NCBI GenBank assembly: GCA_947177425.1
Contig: CAMWUN010000003.1
Span: 1-64,000, forward strand
Reading direction: 5' to 3'
Source: an uncultured bacterium
GTDB taxonomy: Bacteria; Bacillota; Clostridia; Lachnospirales; Lachnospiraceae
Length of the DNA stretch: 64,000 bases
Position 1 is the first letter of the stretch; every line of letters starts with the position of its first letter. This document shows, one piece after another, positions 43,632 through 53,202 of this stretch. The position numbers and the translations under genes were made by a program. The notes under the pieces were generated by a model. The model was not told the origin of the DNA. It ran no database searches and was given only the letters and a program-made list of their open reading frames with translations.

Positions 43632-44427
43632 AAAACCGGATGAACCGCCGAAAGGCGCGCCGGCCTGGCAGTCGACCTTTGCAGACCTTATGAACCTTCT
43701 TTTGTGCTTTTTCGTTATGCTTTTTTCCATGTCATCTCTGGATGCCCAGAAGTTTGAGATGGTGGCAGCCTCCTTTAATCAGACTTTCAGTATCTTTGAC
43801 GCCGGGGCAATGGCTATTGGCGAGGGAGTTCTTGTGGGACTGGGGGTCAGCCAGTTAACCAATCTGGATGACTACATTAACAGTACCGGAAGGGATAATG
43901 ATGGGAATGTGATTCCCAAAGAACTGGAATCCGCCGCAGAGGTCATTGAAGAGGCAAAACTGAAAGAGTCAGAAGAAATGGCTGAGAGGATTGAGGAAGT
44001 CCTTGAAGAGAGAAATCTGGACAAAGAGGTGGATATTGAATTTACCTCCCAGTACGTACAGCTTACCTTAAACGGCGCTCTCCTGTTTGATTCGGGAAGC
44101 GTAGAGATTAAGGAAGATGCACTGCCCCTTATGAACCAGCTTGGGGTTATCCTTCAGAGATTCAGCCAGGGCGTTGTTGAGATTGAGGGGCACACAGACA
44201 ATGTTCCAATGTCGGGAGCAAAATATTCCAATAATGATGAACTGAGCAGCGGACGCGCTTTATCTGTTTTTTATTTTCTGGAAGAAAATACGGCTCTGGA
44301 CATGAGCAGAATCAAACATGCCGGCAGGGGGGAATATATTCCCATTGCGGACAATTCCACAGCGGAAGGAAGAGCCAAAAACAGGAGAGTAGAAATAAAA
44401 ATATATAATTCATTAAGTTCGTATTAA
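43621..44427 (+). CDS. motB: Motility stator protein MotB
   Basis: 268 residues: a short basic N-terminus, a single membrane helix with the essential aspartate in STFADLMNLLLCFFVMLFSM, an acidic linker with a plug-like helix, and the C-terminal OmpA-type peptidoglycan-binding domain (VEIEGHTDNVPMSG; LSSGRALSVFYFLEE; GRAKNRRVEI). ATG 43621 has GGAGGTGGAG just upstream and overlaps the motA stop. MotA/MotB here and FlbD in front make a complete stator set. Confidence 0.96.
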   Translation: MANRKPDEPPKGAPAWQSTFADLMNLLLCFFVMLFSMSSLDAQKFEMVAASFNQTFSIFDAGAMAIGEGVLVGLGVSQLTNLDDYINSTGRDNDGNVIPKELESAAEVIEEAKLKESEEMAERIEEVLEERNLDKEVDIEFTSQYVQLTLNGALLFDSGSVEIKEDALPLMNQLGVILQRFSQGVVEIEGHTDNVPMSGAKYSNNDELSSGRALSVFYFLEENTALDMSRIKHAGRGEYIPIADNSTAEGRAKNRRVEIKIYNSLSSY

Positions 44428-44448
44428 TGAAGAAAGGTTGTACCAGCT

Positions 44449-44952
44449 ATGAAAAAGAATCTGATATCAATTGTGATACTGGCTTTATTAGTGGTGAATA
44501 TCGTACTGACTTCCATTATGATGTTCAGCGTGACCAGTACAAACAGAAAGACGGCGGCTCTTGTGACGGATATTGCATCTGCCATCAGCCTTGATCTGGG
44601 AACAGAAGAGGAAGAGGCAGTTACTGTCCCCATAAGCGATACAAGCAGCTATACGATTTCGGAGATGCAGATCCCTTTAAAGAAGGGGGAGGACAATGAA
44701 GCCCATTTTGCAATGCTTACTGTGACACTGCTTATTAACACCAAGCATGACGACTACAAGGAATACGGAGAGGATCTTTCTACCCGTGAAGATCTGATAA
44801 AGGGCAGGATCAACGAGACGGTAAGCCAGTACACGATGGATGAAATAAATGCTGATTCGCAGATGTTGAAGGGTAAGATACTGAGCAGCATTCAGGAAAT
44901 TTTTAATTCGGATTTTATCTTTGATATAACACTTCAGGCACTCTATCAGTAA
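44449..44952 (+). CDS. fliL: Flagellar basal-body protein FliL
   Basis: FliL is a single-pass membrane protein around the stators that enhances torque. 167 residues with an N-terminal membrane helix (about 5-25) and a conserved external domain (HFAMLTVTLLINTK, GRINETVSQYTMDEI, LSSIQEIFNSDFIFDI). The start has AAGAAAGG upstream; 22 bases follow motB. No abnormal feature. Confidence 0.92.
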   Translation: MKKNLISIVILALLVVNIVLTSIMMFSVTSTNRKTAALVTDIASAISLDLGTEEEEAVTVPISDTSSYTISEMQIPLKKGEDNEAHFAMLTVTLLINTKHDDYKEYGEDLSTREDLIKGRINETVSQYTMDEINADSQMLKGKILSSIQEIFNSDFIFDITLQALYQ

Positions 44953-45012
44953 TGCCGTATCTGGGTGATTGTGATAAGTAAACAGCGGCAAAAATGAAAG
45001 GGGTGAAAACTC

Positions 45013-45990
45013 GTGGGCGAGGTGTTATCTCAAAGTGAGATTGACAATTTGCTTGCAGCGCTAAGCAGCGGTGAATTGAATGTGGATCAGATGTCGGAAG
45101 GCTCGGATAAACAGGTAAAGGATTATGATTTCAGCAGACCTGTGAAGTTTTCCAAGGAGCATCTGCGTACGCTCGAAATTATTTATGAACATTACGGAAG
45201 GTTGATTTCCAGTAACCTGCCGATTTATTTAAGAAAAAATATACAGGTGGCGGTAGCCAATTCCGAAACGGTTACTTTTTCGGAATTTACTAACTCGCTT
45301 TCTAATCCGGTTATTCTAGGCATTGTAGATTTTAGACCTCTTTCAGGAAATATTCTTATTGAATTATCGGCCAATCTGGGGTATGCTATGATTGACCGTA
45401 TGTTAGGGGGACAGGGGGTTCCAATGGAGAAGCTGAGGGACTTCTCCACCATAGAGATGACAATCTTACAGAAAATCATGGTTGTATGTATGGACTTGAT
45501 GCGTGAACCATGGAAGAATGTAATTGAGATTGATCCGGTTATGGAAAGAATTGAAACCAATGCACAGTTTGCCCAGATGATTGCACCCAGCGACATGATA
45601 GCTATTGTGTCAATGGAAGTGAAGATTGGCGATGCAGAGGGCTTTATGAATATCTGCCTGCCATATTTCACGCTGGAAGACGTGATGGACAATCTGAATA
45701 CCAAATACTGGTACTCAACGATGCAGAAGGATGAAGCGGATTACGAAGAGCACATTGAGTCGCTCATTAAGAGAATAGATGTACCGGTCAAAGCAGTCCT
45801 TGGCAAGAGCCAGGTATCCGTAAATGATTTCCTGCATCTCCAGTTAGGAGATATTATAAGGCTGGATACGAACGTGGAGTCAGAAATGGATGTGTACGTA
45901 GGCAATATCAGAAAGTTTACGGCGCTTCCGGGTTCCAGTAAGGACAAATATGCGGTCAGGGTAACATCAATAGTCAGAGAGGGGGAGTAA
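45013..45990 (+). CDS. fliM: Flagellar motor switch protein FliM
   Basis: FliM binds phospho-CheY at its N-terminus and links FliG to FliY/FliN. 325 residues. The CheY-binding peptide is VLSQSEIDNLLAALSSG, the middle CheC-like domain includes SNLPIYLRKNIQV and GYAMIDRMLGGQG, and the C-terminal SpoA domain lies at about 250-320. GTG 45013 starts it after AAAGGGGTG. FliY begins three bases after its stop. Confidence 0.96.
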   Translation: MGEVLSQSEIDNLLAALSSGELNVDQMSEGSDKQVKDYDFSRPVKFSKEHLRTLEIIYEHYGRLISSNLPIYLRKNIQVAVANSETVTFSEFTNSLSNPVILGIVDFRPLSGNILIELSANLGYAMIDRMLGGQGVPMEKLRDFSTIEMTILQKIMVVCMDLMREPWKNVIEIDPVMERIETNAQFAQMIAPSDMIAIVSMEVKIGDAEGFMNICLPYFTLEDVMDNLNTKYWYSTMQKDEADYEEHIESLIKRIDVPVKAVLGKSQVSVNDFLHLQLGDIIRLDTNVESEMDVYVGNIRKFTALPGSSKDKYAVRVTSIVREGE

Positions 45991-45993
45991 GAT

Positions 45994-47262
45994 ATGGCTG
46001 ATATGCTGTCACAAGATGAAATAAATGCACTGCTTAACGGCATGGATTTGTCCGAAGGAACGGACGAGGAAGAGCCTGCCGCTCCAGCGCATGTCTCAGA
46101 AATAGATGAAACTTTGTTGGCAGAAGATGAAAGAGACGCTGTCGGGGAAATTGCAAATATCAGTATGGGTTCTTCGGCAACAACACTGTATTCCCTGGTA
46201 AACAGAAAGGTCAATATCACTACGCCGGTAGTGTCGATGGCCAATTGGAATACGGTAGTAGAGGATTATGAGCGTCCCTGCGTACTGATACAGATACGTT
46301 ACACGGCAGGGATTGATGGATCGAACATCATGATTTTGAAGGAACATGATGTGAAGGTCATAACAGATTTGATGATGGGCGGCGATGGAAGCAACACAGA
46401 TGGCGAGTTGGGTGAGCTGCACCTTAGCGCGATTTCAGAAGCCATGAACCAGATGATGGGATCTGCGGCTACTTCCATGTCAACCATGCTGGGGAAAATG
46501 ATTGATATCAGTCCCCCAGAGGCAAGCCTGAAGGATTTGAATGAAATTAAAGAAGGTGGGGAAATCGCCTCTTTCCTTGAAGGAACCTTTGTAAAAATTT
46601 CTTTCCGGATGCAGATTGATGAACTGGTAGACAGTTCGATTATGCAGTTATATCCTGTAGATTTTGCCAAGAGCCTGTATGAGACATTTATGTCCTCACA
46701 GATGGGCGCAGCAGCAGAAGCTGCTCCGGCACCCGCACCAGCTCCTGCCCCGGCTGCTCCGGCACCGGATATGTCTGCAGGACAGCCGGCCATGAATCAG
46801 ATGAACATGGGTATGGGAATGCCACAGATGAATATGAATACAGGAATGCCGCAGATGGATATGAACATGCAGATGAATGGAATGCAGGGAATGAATATGG
46901 GAATGCCCCAGATGGGTATGATGGGCATGCCTGGTATGATGGGAATGCCGCAGATGAACATGCAGCCCATGAACATACAGCCTGCGCAGTTCCAGAGTTT
47001 TAATAATGATATGGGCGCTATGGCAGGCCAGGAAAATATTGGTCTTATCAGGGATGTGCCCCTTCAGGTAACTGTGGAACTGGGAAGAACCCAGAAATCC
47101 ATATCGGAGATATTGGACTTCGCACCGGGTACTATTATTGAGTTGGAGAAAATAGCCGGTGAACCTATAGATGTACTTGTAAACGGTAAATTTGTAGCAA
47201 AAGGCGAGGTTGTGGTAATCGAAGAAAGCTTTGGTGTCCGTGTAACTGAAATAATAAAGTAA
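45994..47262 (+). CDS. fliY: Flagellar motor switch phosphatase FliY (FliN/CheC fusion) with methionine-rich linker
   Basis: 422 residues. The N-terminus MLSQDEINALLNGM mimics the FliM CheY-binding peptide. The CheC-like domain has two phosphatase motifs of E..N type (AVGEIANIS; ISEAMNQMMG), so hydrolysis of phospho-CheY is likely. The linker is a Pro/Ala run (about 242-258) followed by about 74 residues with 27 methionines, mixed with Gly, Gln, Asn and Pro. The SpoA/FliN domain ends the protein (VPLQVTVELGRTQKSISEIL). FliY in Bacillus has the same order but not this linker composition as far as I know. Confidence 0.95.
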   Translation: MADMLSQDEINALLNGMDLSEGTDEEEPAAPAHVSEIDETLLAEDERDAVGEIANISMGSSATTLYSLVNRKVNITTPVVSMANWNTVVEDYERPCVLIQIRYTAGIDGSNIMILKEHDVKVITDLMMGGDGSNTDGELGELHLSAISEAMNQMMGSAATSMSTMLGKMIDISPPEASLKDLNEIKEGGEIASFLEGTFVKISFRMQIDELVDSSIMQLYPVDFAKSLYETFMSSQMGAAAEAAPAPAPAPAPAAPAPDMSAGQPAMNQMNMGMGMPQMNMNTGMPQMDMNMQMNGMQGMNMGMPQMGMMGMPGMMGMPQMNMQPMNIQPAQFQSFNNDMGAMAGQENIGLIRDVPLQVTVELGRTQKSISEILDFAPGTIIELEKIAGEPIDVLVNGKFVAKGEVVVIEESFGVRVTEIIK

Positions 47263-47280
47263 AAGGTAGGAGAGAAAAAT

Positions 47281-47643
47281 ATGGCGAAAAATATTTTAAT
47301 TGTTGACGATGCGGCTTTTATGCGTATGATGATTAAGGATATTCTTACAAAGAATGGTTACAATGTAGTGGGAGAAGCCGAGAATGGTGCAAAAGCATGC
47401 GAAAAATACAATGAACTGAAGCCGGATCTGGTATTGATGGATATCACCATGCCGGAAGTTGACGGTATTGCAGCGCTGAAGAAAATCAGAGGCGGAGATC
47501 CCAATGCAATGATTATCATGTGCTCGGCAATGGGACAGCAGGCAATGGTTATTGAAGCTATTCAGGCAGGTGCGAAGGATTTTATTGTTAAGCCTTTCCA
47601 GCCGGAGCGCGTTTTGGAAGCAGTGAAAAAGGTAGTCGGGTAG
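47281..47643 (+). CDS. cheY: Chemotaxis response regulator CheY
   Basis: Single-domain receiver of 120 residues that, when phosphorylated by CheA, binds the switch. Key residues are present: acid pair D9-D10 (IVDDAAFMR), phospho-acceptor in LVLMDITMP (about D55), the conserved Thr/Ser position (MCSAMG) and the lysine in FIVKPFQPE. The start has AGGAGAG upstream. Placed between fliY and fliO, as in Firmicutes. Confidence 0.96.
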   Translation: MAKNILIVDDAAFMRMMIKDILTKNGYNVVGEAENGAKACEKYNELKPDLVLMDITMPEVDGIAALKKIRGGDPNAMIIMCSAMGQQAMVIEAIQAGAKDFIVKPFQPERVLEAVKKVVG

Positions 47644-47644
47644 T

Positions 47645-48010
47645 ATGCTCCTTTCAGTTACAAGGACAGAAAGTTACCTACAGTTTTTGACAGTGCTCAT
47701 CCTGTTCGTATTCGTGCTTGCAGTTACATATCTGGTGACAAGATGGATTGCCAGGTATCAAAAGGGAAGAATTCATGAGGGGAATCTTGCGGTAGTTGAT
47801 ACATGCAGGATTGCGCCCGGCAAATATGTTCAGATAATCAGGGCGGGGAAAAAATACCTGGTAATTGCGGTGGGAAAAGACGAAGTTCATATGCTTTCAG
47901 AACTTTCAAGGGATGAGCTGGATCTTGGAGAAGACGTTAAGGAGCAGGCGGTTAATTTTGCAGGCGTCTTTGCAAAGGTAAAGGAACTGAGGGAAAAAGA
48001 TAAGGGTTAG
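47645..48010 (+). CDS. fliO: Flagellar export component FliO (FliZ-like)
   Basis: 121 residues, one N-terminal membrane helix (about 13-35), then a small cytoplasmic beta domain (NLAVVDTCRIAPGKYVQIIRAGKKYLVIAV, in pieces typical of FliO). FliO helps to assemble the FliP/FliR export core. ATG 47645 lies directly after the cheY stop, so translation is likely coupled. Confidence 0.88.
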   Translation: MLLSVTRTESYLQFLTVLILFVFVLAVTYLVTRWIARYQKGRIHEGNLAVVDTCRIAPGKYVQIIRAGKKYLVIAVGKDEVHMLSELSRDELDLGEDVKEQAVNFAGVFAKVKELREKDKG

Positions 48011-48026
48011 GGTATAAGGCAATAAT

Positions 48027-48893
48027 ATGGACAAGAATTTTGCCGTGAAAAAGATATGGAAGATAATATGCCTGCTTACGATAGTGGGCATATTGTGTGT
48101 TATCCCGGAATTCAATGTACAGGCATCCACGGTGGAACCTGCCCAGACAGGAGAGACAGAGCAGAGAACCAACAGGGAAGAGCCTGGCAGCGCGGATTCC
48201 AGAGATGACTTATCAGAACTGAATATTGCAAACAACCTGACTGTTACCTACAGCGGCGGTAATGGACAGGTAAATGGGACATTACGTATTCTGCTGACTC
48301 TTACGATGATATCGCTGGCACCGATACTGCTTATTATGCTTACATCGTTTGTCAGAATTATTATTGTCCTTCATTTTACAAGAGCAGCCTTAAATACCCA
48401 AACGGCACCGCCTAACCAGGTGTTGCTTGGGTTAGCTTTGTTTTTGACCTATTTCGTTATGCAGCCAACGCTGACTCAGGTTTATGAACAGGCTGTAGTG
48501 CCTTTTGAAGCAGGCACAATTACCCAGGAGGAGTTTCTCGAGGCTGGGATTGCCCCTTTCAGGGAGTATATGTACCGGCAGACCCAGACGAAGGATGTGA
48601 GAACTTTCCTGGATATATCAGGGCAGGAATGGGACGGCACACTAGATGATATTTCCCTTTCTGTACTGATACCCAGTTATATTATCGGGGAACTGAGGAT
48701 GGCTTTTATCATAGGATTCGTGATCTATATTCCTTTTATTGTAATTGATATGGTGGTGGCTTCCACGCTTATGAGTATGGGTATGATGATGCTGCCGCCC
48801 ACAACGATTTCCATGCCTTTTAAAATTTTGCTGTTTGTGCTTGCAGACGGGTGGAATTTGATTATAGTGAATCTGATAAGGACATTTAAATGA
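48027..48893 (+). CDS. fliP: Flagellar export gate protein FliP
   Basis: FliP forms the core of the type III export gate. 288 residues: a cleavable-type signal peptide (about 1-34), an acidic Ser/Thr/Glu-rich extracytoplasmic stretch (to about 70), then the conserved four-helix region: ILLIMLTSFVRIIIVLHFTR, PPNQVLLGLALFLTYFVM, and the C-terminal PSYIIGELRMAFIIGF and MGMMMLPPTTISMPFKILLF. There are 16 bases after fliO. Normal. Confidence 0.95.
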   Translation: MDKNFAVKKIWKIICLLTIVGILCVIPEFNVQASTVEPAQTGETEQRTNREEPGSADSRDDLSELNIANNLTVTYSGGNGQVNGTLRILLTLTMISLAPILLIMLTSFVRIIIVLHFTRAALNTQTAPPNQVLLGLALFLTYFVMQPTLTQVYEQAVVPFEAGTITQEEFLEAGIAPFREYMYRQTQTKDVRTFLDISGQEWDGTLDDISLSVLIPSYIIGELRMAFIIGFVIYIPFIVIDMVVASTLMSMGMMMLPPTTISMPFKILLFVLADGWNLIIVNLIRTFK

Positions 48894-48936
48894 CATAGTT
48901 TGATGGTACAGTTTCAATCGGGAGGATAAATAGTAT

Positions 48937-49206
48937 ATGACAGTTGGAGAGGTAACGGATCTTGCCAGTTCCGCCATGTTTCTCATTATCAGGGTTTCGG
49001 CTCCGGTTCTTTTGGTATCTTTGTGTGTAGGTCTGATTGTCAGTATTTTTCAGACAGTTACCTCCATACAGGAGCAGACACTTACCTTTGTGCCCAAGGT
49101 TCTCGCTATATTTCTGGCGTTGATGGTCCTGGGTAACTGGATGCTGGGAGAACTGACAGGCTATATAGTAGAAGTCTGGTCTGATTTTGCGCGTTATGTA
49201 AGGTAA
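48937..49206 (+). CDS. fliQ: Flagellar export gate protein FliQ
   Basis: 89 residues, two membrane helices with a charged loop. Typical positions: SAPVLLVSLCVGLIVSIFQ and TSIQEQTLTFVPKVLAIF. FliQ packs around the FliP/FliR core. GGAGG at 48921-48925 precedes the ATG; fliR follows after six bases. Confidence 0.95.
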   Translation: MTVGEVTDLASSAMFLIIRVSAPVLLVSLCVGLIVSIFQTVTSIQEQTLTFVPKVLAIFLALMVLGNWMLGELTGYIVEVWSDFARYVR

Positions 49207-49212
49207 CAGCTT

Positions 49213-49995
49213 ATGCTTGATTACTCATTTACCTATGCAGAATTAGAATATTTCCTGCTGATACTTGTAAGGGTAACGGCTTTTGTATATATAGCTCCAT
49301 TTTTTAGTATGACGAATACCCCAAGAAATGTGAGGATTGGATTAAGTTTTTTTGTAACAGTGCTTCTTTATCAGGCAATGCCCCACCAGAGCGTTTCCTA
49401 TGATTCCATGCTGGGGTATCTGACAATTGTGATGAAGGAAACACTTGTGGGCCTTCTGGTTGGTTTTGCGGCTAATTTGTGTACTTCGGTGGTTTCTTTT
49501 GCGGGCCATATTGCAGACATGGAGGTAGGGCTTTCCATGGTATCGCTGCTGGATCCGGCTACAAGGCAAAATGCTACCATTACAGGTGTTTACTATAATT
49601 ATATGGTCATGCTGATGCTGATGATTTCGGGAATGGATAAGTATCTGTTGAAAGCCCTTGCGGAGACATACGCCCTTGTGCCTGTTAACGGCATGATTAT
49701 ACACAGGGAAGAACTGCTCTCCGTTCTGCTGGAATTTTTGGCAGATTATATAATTATCGGTTTCCGGATATGTCTTCCAATATTTGCAGTAATGATTATC
49801 TTAAATTCCGTATTGGGAGTTCTGGCTAAAGTGTCGCCCCAGTTAAATATGTTTGCAGTAGGTATGCAGATGAAAGTGCTGGTGGGAATCAGTATTTTAT
49901 TCCTGTCCACTTCCATGCTGCCCACAGCCGCAACCTTTATTTACGATCAGATGAAGCGGATGGTTTCCACTTTTGTGGAAATTATGATGTTGTGA
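49213..49995 (+). CDS. fliR: Flagellar export gate protein FliR
   Basis: 260 residues with about six hydrophobic segments. The family signature is seen in ILVRVTAFVYIAPFFSM (near residue 15), LVGFAANLCTSVVSFAGHIAD, and the C-terminal FMISILFLSTSMLP-like region. FliR completes the FliP5-FliQ4-FliR1 export core. flhB begins 29 bases later. Confidence 0.94.
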   Translation: MLDYSFTYAELEYFLLILVRVTAFVYIAPFFSMTNTPRNVRIGLSFFVTVLLYQAMPHQSVSYDSMLGYLTIVMKETLVGLLVGFAANLCTSVVSFAGHIADMEVGLSMVSLLDPATRQNATITGVYYNYMVMLMLMISGMDKYLLKALAETYALVPVNGMIIHREELLSVLLEFLADYIIIGFRICLPIFAVMIILNSVLGVLAKVSPQLNMFAVGMQMKVLVGISILFLSTSMLPTAATFIYDQMKRMVSTFVEIMML

Positions 49996-50024
49996 CAGGG
50001 CAGCCGGTTACGGGAGGCGTATAA

Positions 50025-51152
50025 ATGGAGGAGAATATAAGGATTTTGCAGTATAATCTGCAGTTCTTTGCAAAGGATGGGCCCGGCGGGGAAAAGACCG
50101 AGGAGCCTACAGCCAAAAAGTTAAGTGATGCCAGAAAAGAAGGGCAGGTAGCCAAGAGCAAGGAAATTGCTAATGCGTTCAGCATGCTGGCATTGTTTCT
50201 TATGTTGAAGTTATATCTGGGAATCATGGGCACGGGATTTATTGAGAATTTCAGCGCCGTGTACAATCAGATACCTGATTTGGTAACACTGTATGAGGGG
50301 AATATTCCTTTTATATCCATACAGGTGCTTGTACGCAGTATGATGATAGAGCTTCTTATACTTGTTGCACCGATTTTCATTGTCGGGGTACTGGTGGTTT
50401 TCCTGTGCGATATTGTGCAGGTGAAATGGAAGCCTACCACGAAGCCCTTAAAGCCCAAATTTAATAAGTTAAATCCCATTCAGGGGGTTAAAAAGATCAT
50501 ATCCCTGAATTCCTTTGTGGAGTTGATTAAATCAGCCCTCAAGCTGGGACTTGTGGGGTATGTGGCCTATTCTTATCTGATAGACCGTATCGGTCAGATA
50601 TTTATTTTGTATGATATCGGCCTGAATCAGGCAATCGGGCTGATGGGACAGATTGTTACGGATTTAGGACTTCGGATTGCAGCAATGTATATGGTCATTG
50701 CTTTTCTGGACTTTGCATACCAGAAATGGAAGTTCAAGGAAGACATGAAGATGACCAAGCAGGAAGTGAAGGATGAGTTTAAAAACCAGGAAGGGGATCC
50801 GCAGATAAAAGGAAAGCAGAGACAGAGGATGCGGGAAGCTTCCATGCGCAGGATGATGCAGCAGCTTCCCCAGGCGGACGTGGTGATCACCAACCCTACC
50901 CACTATGCGGTTGCAATTAAGTATGACCCGGATAAGTATGATGCGCCTTATGTGATTGCCAAAGGTGAAGATCATCTGGCCCACCGGATCAAGGAAGTAG
51001 CAAAGGAAAATGACATAGAAATCGTGGAAAATAAGCCTCTGGCACGGATGCTTTATGCAAATGTGGAAATCGGGGGGCTGATACCACCGGAATTATATCA
51101 GGCGGTGGCGGAGGTTCTTGCTTTCGTATATCACCTGAAAGGAAAAGTGTAG
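50025..51152 (+). CDS. flhB: Flagellar export switch protein FlhB
   Basis: FlhB controls the change from hook to filament export by self-cleavage. 375 residues: four membrane helices and a cytoplasmic domain. The cleavage motif NPTH is at 290-293 (VVITNPTHYAVAIKYD). The N-terminal GEKTEEPTAKKLSDARKEGQVAKS is the family hallmark. FlhB starts with MEENIRILQYNLQFFAKDGPGG, an N-terminal stretch longer than in Bacillus. Confidence 0.96.
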   Translation: MEENIRILQYNLQFFAKDGPGGEKTEEPTAKKLSDARKEGQVAKSKEIANAFSMLALFLMLKLYLGIMGTGFIENFSAVYNQIPDLVTLYEGNIPFISIQVLVRSMMIELLILVAPIFIVGVLVVFLCDIVQVKWKPTTKPLKPKFNKLNPIQGVKKIISLNSFVELIKSALKLGLVGYVAYSYLIDRIGQIFILYDIGLNQAIGLMGQIVTDLGLRIAAMYMVIAFLDFAYQKWKFKEDMKMTKQEVKDEFKNQEGDPQIKGKQRQRMREASMRRMMQQLPQADVVITNPTHYAVAIKYDPDKYDAPYVIAKGEDHLAHRIKEVAKENDIEIVENKPLARMLYANVEIGGLIPPELYQAVAEVLAFVYHLKGKV

Positions 51153-51168
51153 AGAAAGGAGAGTGACC

Positions 51169-53202
51169 ATGAAAAAAGCGGATATTGGCGTAGCGGCATA
51201 CGTACTTTCAGCGTTTATTATGATGATTGTATCCATTCCCCAATGGCTTTTAGACGTGCTGCTCGCCTGTAATATGTCAATAGCGTTTACGATTCTTTTT
51301 ACCACCATGTTTTCAAAAGAAGTGCTGGATATGTCCTTTTATCCCACAATGCTTTTGTTCACCACAATTTTCAGGATTTCCCTGAATGTATCTTCTACCA
51401 GGCTGATTCTTACCACCGGAGATCCCGGAAGGGTGGTTGAAACTTTCGGTAACTATGTAGGCGGTAATGATCTGATAGTAGGCGGTATTGTATTTATTAT
51501 TCTGATATTGATCCAGTTTATGGTAATCAATAAAGGTTCCGAGAGAGTTGCGGAAGTAACAGCCAGATTTACCCTGGACGCTATGCCTGGTAAGCAGATG
51601 GCCATTGACGCGGACTTGAATACTGGAGCCATTGATGATGCGGAAGCCAAAAGGCGCAGGGATAAGATTCAGGATGAATCCAATTTCTTTGGTTCCATGG
51701 ATGGTGCCGTTAAATACGTAAAGGGAGATGCCACGGCGGGCCTTGTCATCACAGCCGTCAATATTATAGGCGGTATTGCCATGGGTGTTCTCCGTCAGGG
51801 CATGGGTGTAGGCGATGCGTTGAACAGATATGCGATTCTGACTATCGGTGACGGTCTGGTGAGCCAGATTCCTTCCCTTCTGATATCCCTTTCCACAGGT
51901 ATATTAGTTACCAAGGGTTCCAAGGATGCAGATTTTGGAACGGTGCTGGTAAGCCAGTTGTTTGGTATGCCCAAAGTCCTTTATATGGTGGGGTGTGTTA
52001 TTGCCGGGCTGGGTATTGTGACACCTCTGCCTAACCTTGTATTCCTGACTCTTGGCCTTGTATTTATTGTTACGGGAAGAATCGTAGCCGGAACCATTGA
52101 GACAGCCGTGATAGAAGGAGAAATTGATGCAGAGGAAGCGGCGGCGGAGGAAATCAGGCAGCCGGAGAATGTGAACAGTCTTTTGCAGGTAGACCCAATA
52201 GAACTGGAATTTGGTTATGGCATTATCCCCCTTGCCGATGTGAACCAGGGCGGTGACCTTCTGGACCGTGTGGTAATGATCAGAAGGCAGATAGCCCTGG
52301 AACTAGGTACGGTGGTGCCGATTATCCGTCTGCGGGATAATATCCAGCTAAATCCTAATCAGTATATTATTAAGATTAAGGGTATACAGGTCAGCGAAGG
52401 AGAAATCCTTTTTGACCATTACATGGCAATGAATCCGGGGTATGTGGAGGAGGAGATTACAGGTATTCCTACCTTTGAACCGTCCTTCCACCTGCCGGCC
52501 ATTTGGATCACGGAAGGCCAGAGGGAACGCGCCGAGAGCATGGGCTACACGGTAGTGGATCCTCCTTCCATCATTGCAACCCATCTGACAGAAGTTATCA
52601 GACAGTATATTGATGAACTCCTTACAAGGCAGGATGTACAGAATCTTATCAACAACCTGAAAGACTCCAATCCTTCCCTTGTGGATGAACTTGTTCCCAA
52701 GCTTCTTGGCATTGGCGAGATACAAAAGGTTTTGCAGAATCTTCTCAAAGAGGGAATTTCCATTAGGGATCTCCTTACAATTTTTGAAACTCTGGCAGAT
52801 TATGCATCTACCACAAGAGATACGGATATTCTGACGGAATATGTAAGGCAGAGCCTGAAACGGGCTATTTCCAGTAAGTTCTTCCCTGCCAATGAAACTA
52901 CCAGCGTGGTGACGCTTGATCCAAAGCTGGAGCAGGAGATTATGGCGGGTGTGAAGCAGACAGAGACAGGGGCCTATCTTACACTGGATCCGGAAAAGAC
53001 AAAAACGATTATGCAGTCAGTTGAGAGCGAAGTTAATAAGCTGGAGAACCTTGGAAAGAATCCCATTGTCATTACATCGCCAATTGTGCGTATGTATTTT
53101 AAGCGGCTGACGGAAGACTACTATAAAGATTTGATTGTTGTATCATATAATGAAATAGAAAATAATATTGAATTACAGTCAGTAGGAATGGTGACAGCAT
53201 GA
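51169..53202 (+). CDS. flhA: Flagellar export gate protein FlhA
   Basis: FlhA is the nonameric gate and docking platform for chaperone-substrate pairs. 677 residues, eight N-terminal membrane helices (to about 320) with the conserved loop FTLDAMPGKQMAIDADLNTG, then the large cytoplasmic domain (PIELEFGYGIIPL, VIREYIDxxL-like TEVIRQYIDELLTRQDVQ). ATG 51169 has AAAGGAG at 51155-51161; a GTG two codons earlier is not needed. Overlaps flhF by four bases. Confidence 0.97.
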   Translation: MKKADIGVAAYVLSAFIMMIVSIPQWLLDVLLACNMSIAFTILFTTMFSKEVLDMSFYPTMLLFTTIFRISLNVSSTRLILTTGDPGRVVETFGNYVGGNDLIVGGIVFIILILIQFMVINKGSERVAEVTARFTLDAMPGKQMAIDADLNTGAIDDAEAKRRRDKIQDESNFFGSMDGAVKYVKGDATAGLVITAVNIIGGIAMGVLRQGMGVGDALNRYAILTIGDGLVSQIPSLLISLSTGILVTKGSKDADFGTVLVSQLFGMPKVLYMVGCVIAGLGIVTPLPNLVFLTLGLVFIVTGRIVAGTIETAVIEGEIDAEEAAAEEIRQPENVNSLLQVDPIELEFGYGIIPLADVNQGGDLLDRVVMIRRQIALELGTVVPIIRLRDNIQLNPNQYIIKIKGIQVSEGEILFDHYMAMNPGYVEEEITGIPTFEPSFHLPAIWITEGQRERAESMGYTVVDPPSIIATHLTEVIRQYIDELLTRQDVQNLINNLKDSNPSLVDELVPKLLGIGEIQKVLQNLLKEGISIRDLLTIFETLADYASTTRDTDILTEYVRQSLKRAISSKFFPANETTSVVTLDPKLEQEIMAGVKQTETGAYLTLDPEKTKTIMQSVESEVNKLENLGKNPIVITSPIVRMYFKRLTEDYYKDLIVVSYNEIENNIELQSVGMVTA

